Positions 16,669 through 24,958 of a stretch of DNA of 64,000 nt are shown here, piece after piece. How positions within the stretch are numbered: position 1 is the first letter of the stretch; each line of letters starts with the position of its first letter. The DNA comes from Candidatus Ventrousia excrementavium. GTDB lineage: Bacteria > Bacillota > Clostridia > Oscillospirales > Butyricicoccaceae. The position numbers and the translations under genes were made by a program. A model generated the notes under the pieces. The model made no database searches and was not told the origin of the DNA. It saw nothing but the letters and a program-made list of their open reading frames with translations. The stretch spans positions 1 to 64,000 of the forward strand of contig DVMR01000058.1 of assembly GCA_018714845.1 (NCBI GenBank), in the 5' to 3' direction.

Positions 16669-17836
16669 GCTTTGCACGGACATCGGCTATTACAGCCTGA
16701 ATAAAAAGGGCGAGCAGCTTTGCGGCGACCACATTGACGTCATCGAGCCTGACAACGACAACACCATCACCGCTGTGCTGGCCGATGGGCTGGGCAGCGG
16801 GGTCAAGGCCTGCATTCTTTCGACCCTGACGAGCAAAATCATCTCGACGCTGATGGCCAACAATATCAGCATTGAGGAATGTGTTGAGACCATCGCGGCC
16901 ACGCTGCCGGTCTGCTCGGTTCGCGGCGTCGCCTATTCGACTTTCACCATTCTGCGCATCGTCGACAACCGCGAGGCTGAGATCATTCAGTTTGATAATC
17001 CCCATGTCATTTTGCTGCGCGGCGGCAAAAGCTTTGCCTATCCCGAGGAAGAGCGGGTTATCGGCGGCAAAAAAATCTACCGCTCGCGCCTCACGCTTCA
17101 AGAGGGCGATATTTTCCTCGCCATGAGCGACGGCGTCATTCACGCCGGCGTCGGCATGACCCTCAACTTTGGCTGGCTGCGCGAAAACGTCATCGAGTTT
17201 CTCGAAATGATGTACGACCCCGACTTCACCGCCAAGACCTACTCGACCATTCTGCTCAACGAGTGCAACCGCCTGTACGAAGGGATGCCGGGCGACGACA
17301 CCACGGTGCTCGCCATCAAGGTGCGGCGGCGCCAGCCGGTCAGCCTGATGATTGGTCCCCCGCGCGACCCCAATGACCTGCACGAAATGCACGAGCGCTT
17401 CTTCGGCGAAGAGGGCAAGCACATTGTCTGCGGCGGCACGACTTCCAAGCTGGCTGCCGAATACCTGGGCAAAACAGTCGACACCTGCATGGACTACCTC
17501 GATCCCGAGATTCCGCCCATTGCCACAATCGACGGTGTCGACCTTGTAACAGAAGGCGTCATCACCTTCAGCCGCGTGCTCGAATACGCCGAAAATTATC
17601 TTGAAGACAACACCCGCTACACAGACTGGAGCTACAAGCGCGACGGCGCATCGCTCATCGCGCGCATGCTTTTTGAGCAGGCGACAGACATTCATTTTTA
17701 TGTCGGCCGCGCTGTCAACCCCGCCCACCAGAACCCCAGCCTGCCCATCAACTTCAATATCAAAATGCAGCTGGTCGACAAGCTGACCGACTGCCTGAAA
17801 AAAATGGGCAAGCGCGTGCAGGTGACCCGCTACTGA
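16661..17836 (+). CDS. SpoIIE-family (PP2C-type) protein serine/threonine phosphatase
   Basis: A 391-residue soluble protein that starts inside the hydrogenase gene (8-nt overlap, translational coupling). The first 220 residues carry the PP2C/SpoIIE acidic metal sites: VLADGLGSG, FLAMSDGVIHAG and GDDTTVLAIKV. The C-terminal roughly 150 residues (from PVSLMIGPPRDP) are a separate domain I do not recognise by name. Unlike sporulation SpoIIE, there are no membrane segments. By position it is the output of the hydrogenase sensor, dephosphorylating an unknown partner, possibly an anti-anti-sigma factor. Confidence 0.85.
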   Translation: MSELCTDIGYYSLNKKGEQLCGDHIDVIEPDNDNTITAVLADGLGSGVKACILSTLTSKIISTLMANNISIEECVETIAATLPVCSVRGVAYSTFTILRIVDNREAEIIQFDNPHVILLRGGKSFAYPEEERVIGGKKIYRSRLTLQEGDIFLAMSDGVIHAGVGMTLNFGWLRENVIEFLEMMYDPDFTAKTYSTILLNECNRLYEGMPGDDTTVLAIKVRRRQPVSLMIGPPRDPNDLHEMHERFFGEEGKHIVCGGTTSKLAAEYLGKTVDTCMDYLDPEIPPIATIDGVDLVTEGVITFSRVLEYAENYLEDNTRYTDWSYKRDGASLIARMLFEQATDIHFYVGRAVNPAHQNPSLPINFNIKMQLVDKLTDCLKKMGKRVQVTRY

Positions 17837-17839
17837 TGC

Positions 17840-17872
17840 AAAAAGCCACTCGCATGAGTGGCTTTTCTCTTC
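17840..17872 (+). terminator. Rho-independent terminator of the hydrogenase operon
   Basis: A perfect 11-bp stem: AAAAGCCACTC (17841-17851), loop GCAT, GAGTGGCTTTT (17856-17866), followed by CTCTT. Confidence 0.9.
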
Positions 17873-17915
17873 TGTTTTCCGCCTGCAGTAACCAATCGAC
17901 GCCGAGGTGACCGCC

Positions 17916-18803
17916 ATGCTCGAAAGCATCCCCGCCAAAACCATTGTATCAGGCTACCGGAAAAATAACCGCTGGTTTGGCATGCACTACAACATGAACA
18001 TTTACAAAGGCTGCTGCCACGGCTGCATTTACTGCGACAGCCGCAGCGACTGCTACCGCGTCGATGACTTTGACCGCGTGCGCGTCAAAAGCGATGCACT
18101 GCGCGTAATCCGCGACGACCTGCAGAGCAAGCGCCGTACCGGCGTCGTGGCGACAGGCGCCATGAGCGACCCCTATAACCCCTTTGAAAAGGAGCTTCTG
18201 CTGACCCGCCACGCGCTTGAGCTGCTTTCGGCCTTTGGCTTTGGCGTGGGCATTGCCACCAAAAGCCCCCTGGTTACGCGGGACATCGACGTTTTGCAGG
18301 AAATCGCCGCGCGTTCGCCCGTGCTGTGCAAGGTGACCGTGACAACGGCTGATGACGCGCTGGCCCGCAAGCTCGAGCCACATGCGCCGCCGCCCTCGGC
18401 TCGGCTGGACGCCATTGCAAAGCTGTCGGACGCCGGACTGTTTGCCGGCGTGCTGCTGCTGCCGGTTCTCCCCTTCATCACCGACGGCGAGGACAGCGTG
18501 CGCACCCTTGTGCGCAGGGCGCAGGAATGCGGCGCGCGCTTTGTATACGCCTGGTTCGGCGTCACTTTGCGCAGCAACCAGCGGCAGTATTTTTATGACC
18601 GGCTCGACGAGCAGTTCCCCGGCCTGCGCGCACGCTATGACAGCGCGTTCGGCGAGCGCTATGAATGTGTCAGCCCGCGTGCGCAGCGGCTGCGGGACGT
18701 TTTTGCCTCAGAATGCCGCGAGCCCGGGCTTTATTACCGCATGAGCGATATCATCCGCGCCTATCAGGCCCCTTACGCCGAGCCTCAGCTGCGCCTTTTC
18801 TGA
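17916..18803 (+). CDS. SPL-like radical SAM protein (Rv2578c type)
   Basis: A 295-residue radical SAM enzyme. The cluster motif Cx3Cx2C reads CCHGCIYC near residue 32, followed by ATGAMSDPYNPFEKELLLTR, a signature of the spore-photoproduct-lyase-like Rv2578c subfamily. The function of that subfamily is not established, so a DNA-repair role is only a possibility. ATG at 17916, preceded by GAGGTGA six bases away, is preferred over the GTG within that site. Its 3' end overlaps the convergent yaaA by 19 nt. Confidence 0.85.
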   Translation: MLESIPAKTIVSGYRKNNRWFGMHYNMNIYKGCCHGCIYCDSRSDCYRVDDFDRVRVKSDALRVIRDDLQSKRRTGVVATGAMSDPYNPFEKELLLTRHALELLSAFGFGVGIATKSPLVTRDIDVLQEIAARSPVLCKVTVTTADDALARKLEPHAPPPSARLDAIAKLSDAGLFAGVLLLPVLPFITDGEDSVRTLVRRAQECGARFVYAWFGVTLRSNQRQYFYDRLDEQFPGLRARYDSAFGERYECVSPRAQRLRDVFASECREPGLYYRMSDIIRAYQAPYAEPQLRLF

Positions 18804-19546
18804 CCAGGCGGCGCGACAAAAACCAGTCTGCTTTCGTCGGACAGCGCAGGCTGAAAAACAAACCCCAGACGGTCAAAGCTGCGCAGTTCTTCGGGCCGCT
18901 GCATATGATTTTCCGCCATAAACCGCACCATTTCGCCGCGCGCCATTTTGACGTAAACTCCCTTTTCAACCACTCTGCCGCCCTGCTGCTCGCCAAAAAT
19001 GCAGGTGACGAAGCGCGCGCCTTTGGGCAGATGCCGCCGGACGAGTCTGCTGTACTCGCCGGACGCCAGGTTGACGATGGTATCGGTCTCGCGCAGCAGG
19101 GCGCGGCAGGGCCCATCACCCCAGAAATCATACAAATCAGCACAGAAATCAGTGCGCAGGCGCGCCTGCATTTCGAGCCGGTAGGGCGTAACCCCGTCAA
19201 AGGGGCGCAGCAGGCCGTAAAAGCCTGACAAAATGCGCACATGATGCTCGATGTAGTCAAAGCAGCGGTCGTCAAACACGCCGGGCGCCATATACTGATA
19301 CTGGATGCCGTCAAAGGACAGCACAGCCGGACTGAGCCCGGCGCGCAGGTCCATGGTCTGGTACTGCCGCCAGCTGCGGCGGGCAATGTCGTCGTTGCAC
19401 TGCAGCAGCGTTTGCAGCTGCGGCAGCGTCATGCCGCGCAAAACGCCGAGCAGCTGTTCAGTCCGCGCCAGAAACATCGGCTCAGTCCGCGGCGCCAGGC
19501 AGTCTTCCGTTTTCATCCGTTTGGCCGGCGAAAGAATGGCCAGCAT
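18785..19546 (-). CDS. yaaA: Peroxide stress protein YaaA (DUF328/UPF0246)
   Basis: A 253-residue protein opening with the family signature LAILSPAKRMK and carrying SGFYGLLRPFDGVTPYRLEMQARL and NLASGEYSRLV. In Escherichia coli YaaA lowers free iron and limits Fenton damage during peroxide stress, with DNA-binding reported for the fold. The gene is monocistronic and convergent with the radical SAM gene, the two stop regions overlapping. Confidence 0.93.
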   Translation of the reverse strand: MLAILSPAKRMKTEDCLAPRTEPMFLARTEQLLGVLRGMTLPQLQTLLQCNDDIARRSWRQYQTMDLRAGLSPAVLSFDGIQYQYMAPGVFDDRCFDYIEHHVRILSGFYGLLRPFDGVTPYRLEMQARLRTDFCADLYDFWGDGPCRALLRETDTIVNLASGEYSRLVRRHLPKGARFVTCIFGEQQGGRVVEKGVYVKMARGEMVRFMAENHMQRPEELRSFDRLGFVFQPALSDESRLVFVAPPGQKRRS

Positions 19547-19564
19547 GGCTTTTCCTCCTGTCTG

Positions 19565-19601
19565 ACAGTCTAAAACAGCCCCGCTGTGCGGGGCTGTTTT
19601 T
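19565..19601 (-). terminator. Rho-independent terminator of the acetyltransferase/cyclophilin genes
   Basis: A 13-bp stem AAAACAGCCCCGC / GCGGGGCTGTTTT with a TGT loop (19572-19600). It follows the stop codon at 19601 on the minus strand. Confidence 0.8.
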
Positions 19602-20020
19602 TACAGAGCCTTTATCAAAAAGATCTCCATGTTCTCGACCAGCGGCGGGCAGTTTTTGACCAGACAGCCGCAGTCATGATAACCCAGGCGGTGATAAAAA
19701 TGCTGCGCATCTTCTTCGGCCATAGTCGACGTCATGGCAAGCCTGTGGCCGCCTGCGCGCATCTGCGCCTCCCACTGCTCCATGGCCTGACGGCCCACGC
19801 CGCGGCCGCGCCGGTCCCCGGTCAGCCACAGCAGGGTGACAAAAGGAATCCAGTCCCAAAACAGCTGCCAGCGCAGCACGCCGACAGCCTGACCGGCCTC
19901 GTACACAAACAGACAGCGGCCGGCTTCGGCCTTGAGCCGGTATTCGCTTTCCGCCAGATGCGGGTCGAACGACTGCCACAGGGCAAAATCCTGCGCGCCC
20001 GCCCGTTCGAGCGTCACCAT
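19601..20020 (-). CDS. GNAT-family N-acetyltransferase
   Basis: A 139-residue single-domain acetyltransferase. The acetyl-CoA pyrophosphate loop (motif A) is RRGRGVGRQAMEQWE, and the C-terminal HFYHRLGYHDCG is the usual motif B end. The substrate is not predictable. It begins 2 nt after the cyclophilin stop and probably shares its transcript, which ends at the hairpin just past its own stop. Confidence 0.85.
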   Translation of the reverse strand: MVTLERAGAQDFALWQSFDPHLAESEYRLKAEAGRCLFVYEAGQAVGVLRWQLFWDWIPFVTLLWLTGDRRGRGVGRQAMEQWEAQMRAGGHRLAMTSTMAEEDAQHFYHRLGYHDCGCLVKNCPPLVENMEIFLIKAL

Positions 20021-20022
20021 GC

Positions 20023-20490
20023 TTACAAAATGCGGACCGTCTTCATCTCGGCGGTGACGCCGTTCTGCGAATCTTCAACAATTTTGTCCACGACGTCCAT
20101 GCCGTTTGTCACGCGGCCAAAGGCGGCGTACTGACCGTCAAGGTGCGGCGCGTCCTCAACCATGATAAAGAACTGGCTGCCCGCCGAGTCATAGGCCTGT
20201 GCACGGGCCATGGACAAAACGCCGCGGGTGTGCTTGAGGTCGTTTTTGACGCCGTTGGCCCGGAACTCGCCCTTGATTTGATAGCCGGGACCACCCATGC
20301 CCGTGCCTGTCGGGTCACCGCCCTGAATGACAAAGCCGGGAACCACGCGGTGAAAAATGACGCCGTCATAAAACCCGTCTCTGGCCAGCTTGACGAAGTT
20401 CTCAACCGAAATGGGGGCCGTTTCAGGGTACAGCTCCAGCGCGATGACGCCGCCGTCCTGCAGCTCGATCTCTGCCTGTATTGTTTTCAT
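20023..20490 (-). CDS. Cyclophilin-type peptidylprolyl isomerase
   Basis: A 155-residue cytosolic cyclophilin with the conserved core FHRVVPGFVIQGGDPTGTGMGG, active-site Arg in FHRV, SMARAQAYDSAGSQFFI and FGRVTNGMDVVDKI. The open frame is 47 codons longer, but the ATG at 20490 has AGAGGA seven bases upstream and matches the family N-terminus. It has no signal peptide, unlike the membrane-anchored PPIC protein at 13 kb. Confidence 0.93.
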   Translation of the reverse strand: MKTIQAEIELQDGGVIALELYPETAPISVENFVKLARDGFYDGVIFHRVVPGFVIQGGDPTGTGMGGPGYQIKGEFRANGVKNDLKHTRGVLSMARAQAYDSAGSQFFIMVEDAPHLDGQYAAFGRVTNGMDVVDKIVEDSQNGVTAEMKTVRIL

Positions 20491-20539
20491 ATGCATCCTC
20501 TTTTTCCCTTGATTTCCGCTGTACGGATACTTTATTCTA

Positions 20540-21403
20540 TCATATCGGCCCGCCCGGTGCAAGGTCACCCTTTGCCTGCGCGTGAAGTCCCGGATGCTCC
20601 TGGCCCCGCCAGTCTTCGGCATCGGCCGCACGAAGCGCAGGCGCGGGCCGGTTCGGTGCTTCTTCCTCCATTTCGGTCATATGCACCCAGTAGCGTTTGG
20701 GCATGTGCGTCATGCGGCAGCGTGGATTTTCACGTCCTTCAATGCCAATGACGCGGTAAAACCGCTTCCATAGCTGCCGCCACTGCTCTTCCGCAGCGTC
20801 AGGCGGCGGAAACTGCACGCTGGCGCGGACCACGCCCCACTGCCCTGCCCGGCACCACAGCACAAGGCCGTGGGTGTCGTCGTAAATGACAATGCGTTCG
20901 CCGGGAAACCGGTCGCTGAAGTGCGGTCCCAGCCGCTGCAGCACCTGATGCTTGGGCGAAATGGTCGCTGTCAGTACGCCGTCGTGCTCAACAAAGCGGA
21001 TAAATCCGGTCAGCAGATGCGCTTCCTGGTGCATCTGGTACACCGCAGTGCGCAGGGCGGCAACCGACCGGTCGCCGTGCGCTGACGCGGCCATGGGCCC
21101 CAGCCTGCGCGCCAGCAGAAGCAGGCGCAGGATGTGCATTTCCTTTTGCGGCAGGCTGGACAGAAAGCCCTCGCGCGCCAGCTCCGACACCTCTCCCCCC
21201 AGCGTCGTGCTCAGCCAGCGCGCCACGCGGCGCGACCGCTCCGGGTCCGTTCGAACGAGCCGGGCCGGGTACAGGCTCTGCTGCGCTCCCTCGCCGCCCT
21301 GGATATCAGCCGGTATCTCACGCCGCTCAAAGCATTCAAAAACGCAGCACAGAAAGCCCTTCCATGTGCCGTCGTAACGGTAGACCTCTCCCCCCTGCTT
21401 CAC
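20540..21403 (-). CDS. DUF4130 (TIGR03915-type) putative DNA repair protein
   Basis: A 287-residue protein that opens with VYRYDGTWKGFLCCVFECF, the characteristic start of the family that is almost always paired with the radical SAM protein encoded just upstream. It includes GFIRFVEHDGVLTATISPKHQVL, and a YWVHMTEM segment lies near the C-terminus. GTG at 21403 overlaps the upstream stop as GTGA, which fixes the start and implies coupled translation. A role in DNA modification or repair is proposed for the pair from domain architecture only; no reaction is proven. The last 40 residues are proline/alanine-rich. Confidence 0.88.
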   Translation of the reverse strand: MKQGGEVYRYDGTWKGFLCCVFECFERREIPADIQGGEGAQQSLYPARLVRTDPERSRRVARWLSTTLGGEVSELAREGFLSSLPQKEMHILRLLLLARRLGPMAASAHGDRSVAALRTAVYQMHQEAHLLTGFIRFVEHDGVLTATISPKHQVLQRLGPHFSDRFPGERIVIYDDTHGLVLWCRAGQWGVVRASVQFPPPDAAEEQWRQLWKRFYRVIGIEGRENPRCRMTHMPKRYWVHMTEMEEEAPNRPAPALRAADAEDWRGQEHPGLHAQAKGDLAPGGPI

Positions 21404-22692
21404 GGGGCAATACACCTCCTCAAATCGTCGTCGCCGACCTCGAACAGCGAAAGCTGTTCTCCCTGCGCACCGGGCAGCATGGACAGGCTGCGATCGGACA
21501 AAAGCCCGCGCAAAATCCCTTCCGGTCCTTCCTGTCGCCGCACCATGGACCTGCCCTGGCAGGTGACAAAATACTGCGCCCGCTTGAGCACAACGCCGAT
21601 TCTTTTGAGCGCGCCGAAGTCAAGGGAATGGACCTTCCGCGCTTTGACGATGCGCCCCGCGCTGCGCACTCCGATGCCGGGCACGCGCAGCAAAAGGTCA
21701 TACGGCGCGCGGTTGACCTCGACCGGAAAGTGCTCCGGATGGCGCAGCGCCCAGTTGCATTTGGGGTCAATGAGCGGATTTAAATTGGGGTGTTTTTCGT
21801 CGATAATCTCATTGACGTCAAAGCGGTAAAAGCGCAAAAGCCAGTCAGCCTGGTACAGCCGGTGCTCACGCAGCAGGGGCGGGCGCGTGCCGAGTGCCGG
21901 CAGGTTTTTCCCCTCGACAACCGGCATATACGCCGAAAAAAAGACCCGTTTGAGCGCATACTTTTTATAAAGCCCGGCTGTCAGCCCGAGAATCTGATAA
22001 TCGGTGTCCGGCGTGGCGCCGATAATCATTTGCGTGCTTTGTCCCGCCGGCACAAAGCGCCGTGCACGGCTGTAGCGCACAAGGTCGCTTTTGCGCTCGG
22101 CGATGCCCTGTGAAATCTGCCCCATGGGCTTTAAAATGCCGTCGCGGTCCTTTTGCGGGGCCAGCAGACGCAGGCTCTGCTGCGAAGGCAGCTCGATATT
22201 GACGCTCATGCGGTCGGCGAGCAGCCCCAGCGCCTCGACAAGCCGGGGGTCGGCCCCCGGAATGGCCTTGACGTGGATATACCCGCCAAAGCGGTATTCC
22301 TCGCGCAGCAGCGTCAGGACGCGCAGCATCTGTTCACAGGTGAAGTCAGGATTTTTGACCACAGCTGACGACAAAAAAAGGCCTTCGATATAGTTGCGCC
22401 GGTAAAACTGCATGGTCAGGTCAGCCAGCTCGCGCGGCGTAAAGGATGCGCGCGGCGTATCGTTGCTGCGCCGGTTGACGCAGTACGCACAGTCGTAAGC
22501 GCACATATTGCTCATCAATACCTTGAGCAGCGAAATGCACCGCCCGTCAGCGGCAAAGCTGTGGCAGATTCCGCAGGCAACGGCGCTGCCGATGCCCCCG
22601 GCTTTCCCGGCCCTGTTCACACCGCTTGACGTGCAGGCGACGTCGTACTTGGCCGCATCGGTCAAAACGGTCAGCTTTTGCATGAGATCCAT
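21400..22692 (-). CDS. Putative DNA modification/repair radical SAM protein (TIGR03916 type)
   Basis: A protein of about 430 residues. The radical SAM motif is CAYDCAYC (Cx3Cx2C), inside an N-terminal TIM barrel. The C-terminus holds a helix-hairpin-helix segment (LLRVPGIGVRSAGRIVKARK) expected to bind DNA. ATG at 22692 with GGGGTGA upstream is chosen over the in-frame GTG inside that site. It shares a GTGA overlap with the DUF4130 gene. A LexA-type box lies between its promoter and start, so SOS control is likely. Confidence 0.9.
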   Translation of the reverse strand: MDLMQKLTVLTDAAKYDVACTSSGVNRAGKAGGIGSAVACGICHSFAADGRCISLLKVLMSNMCAYDCAYCVNRRSNDTPRASFTPRELADLTMQFYRRNYIEGLFLSSAVVKNPDFTCEQMLRVLTLLREEYRFGGYIHVKAIPGADPRLVEALGLLADRMSVNIELPSQQSLRLLAPQKDRDGILKPMGQISQGIAERKSDLVRYSRARRFVPAGQSTQMIIGATPDTDYQILGLTAGLYKKYALKRVFFSAYMPVVEGKNLPALGTRPPLLREHRLYQADWLLRFYRFDVNEIIDEKHPNLNPLIDPKCNWALRHPEHFPVEVNRAPYDLLLRVPGIGVRSAGRIVKARKVHSLDFGALKRIGVVLKRAQYFVTCQGRSMVRRQEGPEGILRGLLSDRSLSMLPGAQGEQLSLFEVGDDDLRRCIAP

Positions 22693-22709
22693 TCTGTTCA
22701 CCCCGAAAA

Positions 22710-22756
22710 GAACATTTGTTCTGTTTTATTGTAACAGATTCTCTGCCCTTTGTAAA
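22710..22756 (-). promoter_or_regulatory. Promoter with LexA (SOS) box of the radical SAM/DUF4130 pair
   Basis: On the minus strand TTTACA (22751-22756), a 17-nt spacer and TACAAT (22728-22733). Downstream at 22710-22721 lies GAAC-N4-GTTC, the Gram-positive LexA/DinR core, flanked by A and T. A repressor here would sit on the initially transcribed region and block the promoter. Confidence 0.75.
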
Positions 22757-22787
22757 GAGGAAATCACTGGTCTCTGTCCCGCTTGAA

Positions 22788-22826
22788 ATACTTTTGTTTG
22801 ACAAAATGCAAAAGTATCCGTAAAAT
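22788..22826 (+). promoter_or_regulatory. lysR promoter inside a 9-bp inverted repeat
   Basis: TTGACA (22798-22803), a 17-nt spacer and TAAAAT (22821-22826). The -35 sits between the perfect arms ATACTTTTG (22788-22796) and CAAAAGTAT (22809-22817). The T-N-A dyad symmetry suits a LysR-type binding site, so autoregulation is likely. Confidence 0.6.
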
Positions 22827-22894
22827 AAGACCATAAGATGGATAAAATCCGCCAGTTACAGCCCGATTTCTGACCGAAAGGACGATGATTCCCT

Positions 22895-23800
22895 TTGTAC
22901 AATCCACAGCTGGAGACCTTTTTGTGCGTGGCGCAGTGCGGCAGTTTTAACAAGGCCGCCGAAAAGCTGTATATCTCGCCGCCTGCCGTCATCAAGCAGA
23001 TTAACCTGCTCGAAGAAAGCCTCGGCCTGCAGCTGTTTGTCCGTACGCACCGCGGCCTGGCATTGACTGAGGCTGGCCAGTCTCTGTGCCAGGACGCAAA
23101 ATACATCATTCAGTACTGCAAGGACTCGGTCACGCGGGCCAAAAACACCATGCAGGAAAGCGACAGCGTCATCCGCATCGGCACTTCTCCCATGACGCCG
23201 GCGCAGGTGCTGGTGGATCTGTGGCCTCAGGTCCAGCAGCACTGCCCCAACATTAAATTTCAACTGATCCCCTTTGAAAACACCCCGGAAAACGCCCGCG
23301 AAATCCTGGGCCATCTGGGCCAGAACATCGACGTCGTCGCCGGTATCTTTGACGAGACCATGCTCAATCTTCGTCAGTGCGCGGGCCTGGAAATCTCGCG
23401 CGAGCCCATCTGCTGCGCGGTGTCCATCCATCACCGCCTGGCGCAGAAGGAAAAACTGTCTGTTCAGGACCTTTACGGCGAGCGGCTCATGCTCATGCGC
23501 CGGGACTGGAGCCATTATGTCGACCTGCTGCGCGACGACATCTGGAAAAACCATCCGCAGATTCAGATTGTGGACTTTGATTTTTACGATGTCGCGGCAT
23601 TTAATCAATGTGAAAACAACAACTGTGTACTGATGGCCATAGAAAACTGGCGGTACGTCCATCCGCTTTTAAAGATTCTTCCGGTGGACTGGGGATATAC
23701 CATTCCCTTTGGCCTGCTTCACTCCCCCGAGCCGTCCCCGGCGGTCCGGCGTTTTCTACAGGCAGTGGAAAAAGCTGTGGCTGTCCGCTCGAAGCTATAA
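22895..23800 (+). CDS. LysR-family transcriptional regulator
   Basis: A 301-residue LTTR. The N-terminal winged helix-turn-helix is FLCVAQCGSFNKAAEKLYISPPAVIKQINLLEESLG, and the remaining roughly 210 residues form the effector-binding domain (IRIGTSPMTPAQVL onward). It starts at TTG 22895 with AAAGGA upstream; no in-frame ATG is nearby. It is followed by a strong terminator and then the lipoprotein/redox cluster in the same direction, its most likely target together with its own promoter. Confidence 0.92.
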   Translation: MYNPQLETFLCVAQCGSFNKAAEKLYISPPAVIKQINLLEESLGLQLFVRTHRGLALTEAGQSLCQDAKYIIQYCKDSVTRAKNTMQESDSVIRIGTSPMTPAQVLVDLWPQVQQHCPNIKFQLIPFENTPENAREILGHLGQNIDVVAGIFDETMLNLRQCAGLEISREPICCAVSIHHRLAQKEKLSVQDLYGERLMLMRRDWSHYVDLLRDDIWKNHPQIQIVDFDFYDVAAFNQCENNNCVLMAIENWRYVHPLLKILPVDWGYTIPFGLLHSPEPSPAVRRFLQAVEKAVAVRSKL

Positions 23801-23823
23801 ACCTTTAGGTATGCACTGTATAA

Positions 23824-23860
23824 CAAAACGAGACTTCTGCAGAAGTCTCGTTTTGTTTAT
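23824..23860 (+). terminator. Rho-independent terminator after lysR
   Basis: A self-complementary hairpin of up to 16 bp (CAAAACGAGACTTCTG and its complement, 23824-23855), ending in TTTTGTTTA. It separates lysR from the cluster. Confidence 0.85.
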
Positions 23861-23894
23861 AATAAGGACATCCAGAAAAAGAGAGGGGCGCGAG

Positions 23895-24929
23895 ATGAAA
23901 AAGGCAGCTGTAGCCGTTTTAATACTCTGCGTACTGCTTTGCTTTTCCGGCTGTAAAGCCGAAAGCGCCGCAGCCGATACTTCCCGCGAGACCCCGGCAG
24001 ACAATATTTCACAGGAACCAGGAGATGAAAGCACTGTGCAGGCAAAGTCAGATACCGGCAGTCTGTACACCACAGATTCACGCATTGAAGATGTCATGCA
24101 CGACCCGGTGTTCGACGATTACGGGCGGCTGATTTTTCCCGCCGACACAGCTTACTGGAGCGGCGACACTCTGGCCGAGCTGCGTCTGACGTGGTACAGC
24201 AACATTGACCCTGACATGACGGTCGAAATCGTCAATTACCTGAAAGAACATGCGCAGGCCGGCGACACTGTCTTTTACGACATTTACACGGATGAAGAAA
24301 AGGCCGGGGACCCTGACAAAGAGGACACGGGCCTGTTCTTCTTCCGGGGCGAGCCCGGCGCCAAATTTTCCGTGTGCAATGCCGGCGGCGCTTTTGCCTA
24401 CGTCGGGGCCATGCAGGACAGCTTCCCGCACGCTTTGGAGCTGTCAAAGCGGGGCTACAACGCCTTTGCGCTGATTTACCGTCCCGGGGCCCAGACCGCC
24501 TGCGAAGACCTGGCGCGTGCCATCAGCTTTATTTTTGAAAACGCCGAAGAGCTCGAGGTCGACACCGACTGCTATTCCCTGTGGGGCGGCTCTGCCGGAG
24601 CACGCATGGCCGCGTGGCTCGGCTCTTACGGTCCGGCCGCGTTCGGCGGCGATGACCTCCCGCAGCCCGGCGCAGTCGTCATGCAGTACACCGGACATTC
24701 CAACACCACCCGCAGCGACCCGCCCACCTTTGCCTGCGTGGGCGAAAGCGACGGAATTGCCGGCTGGCAGACCATGCAGCGCCGCATTGATGCGCTGTCC
24801 GCCATGGGGATTCCCACCGAATTTCACCACTACCCCGGGCTGGGACACGGGTTCGGGCTGGGCACCGGCACTGCCGCCGAAGGCTGGCTTGACCAGGCTG
24901 TCGCCTTTTGGGAAGCACAGATGCAGTGA
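23895..24929 (+). CDS. Lipoprotein alpha/beta-hydrolase (esterase-like)
   Basis: A 344-residue protein with a type II signal peptide: MKKAAVAVLILCVLLCFSGC, lipobox FSGC. After a low-complexity linker of about 60 residues comes an alpha/beta-hydrolase domain with nucleophile elbow GGSAGARMA and a C-terminal catalytic-type His in YPGLGHGFGLG. This fits acetyl/feruloyl esterase-like (BD-FAE, Aes) enzymes acting outside the membrane. The ATG at 23895 is chosen over a far longer open frame because it starts the signal peptide and has a purine-rich site. A paralogue-like gene lies at 26.9 kb. Confidence 0.85.
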   Translation: MKKAAVAVLILCVLLCFSGCKAESAAADTSRETPADNISQEPGDESTVQAKSDTGSLYTTDSRIEDVMHDPVFDDYGRLIFPADTAYWSGDTLAELRLTWYSNIDPDMTVEIVNYLKEHAQAGDTVFYDIYTDEEKAGDPDKEDTGLFFFRGEPGAKFSVCNAGGAFAYVGAMQDSFPHALELSKRGYNAFALIYRPGAQTACEDLARAISFIFENAEELEVDTDCYSLWGGSAGARMAAWLGSYGPAAFGGDDLPQPGAVVMQYTGHSNTTRSDPPTFACVGESDGIAGWQTMQRRIDALSAMGIPTEFHHYPGLGHGFGLGTGTAAEGWLDQAVAFWEAQMQ

Positions 24930-24958
24930 TTGAAATACACAGTAAAGGAAGCATTGCC

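Noticed and set aside
16661-17836. Sporulation protein SpoIIE
   Set aside because: It lacks the ten membrane helices of SpoIIE and is coupled to a hydrogenase gene; only the phosphatase domain is shared.
16556-17944. Minus-strand open frame (462 codons) opposite the phosphatase gene
   Set aside because: The plus-strand gene has PP2C motifs, coupled translation and a terminator; the antisense frame has none of these.
17916-18803. Spore photoproduct lyase itself
   Set aside because: The motif is CCHGCIYC with the Rv2578c-type ATGAMSDPYNPFE signature; true SplB has a different C-terminal substrate site.
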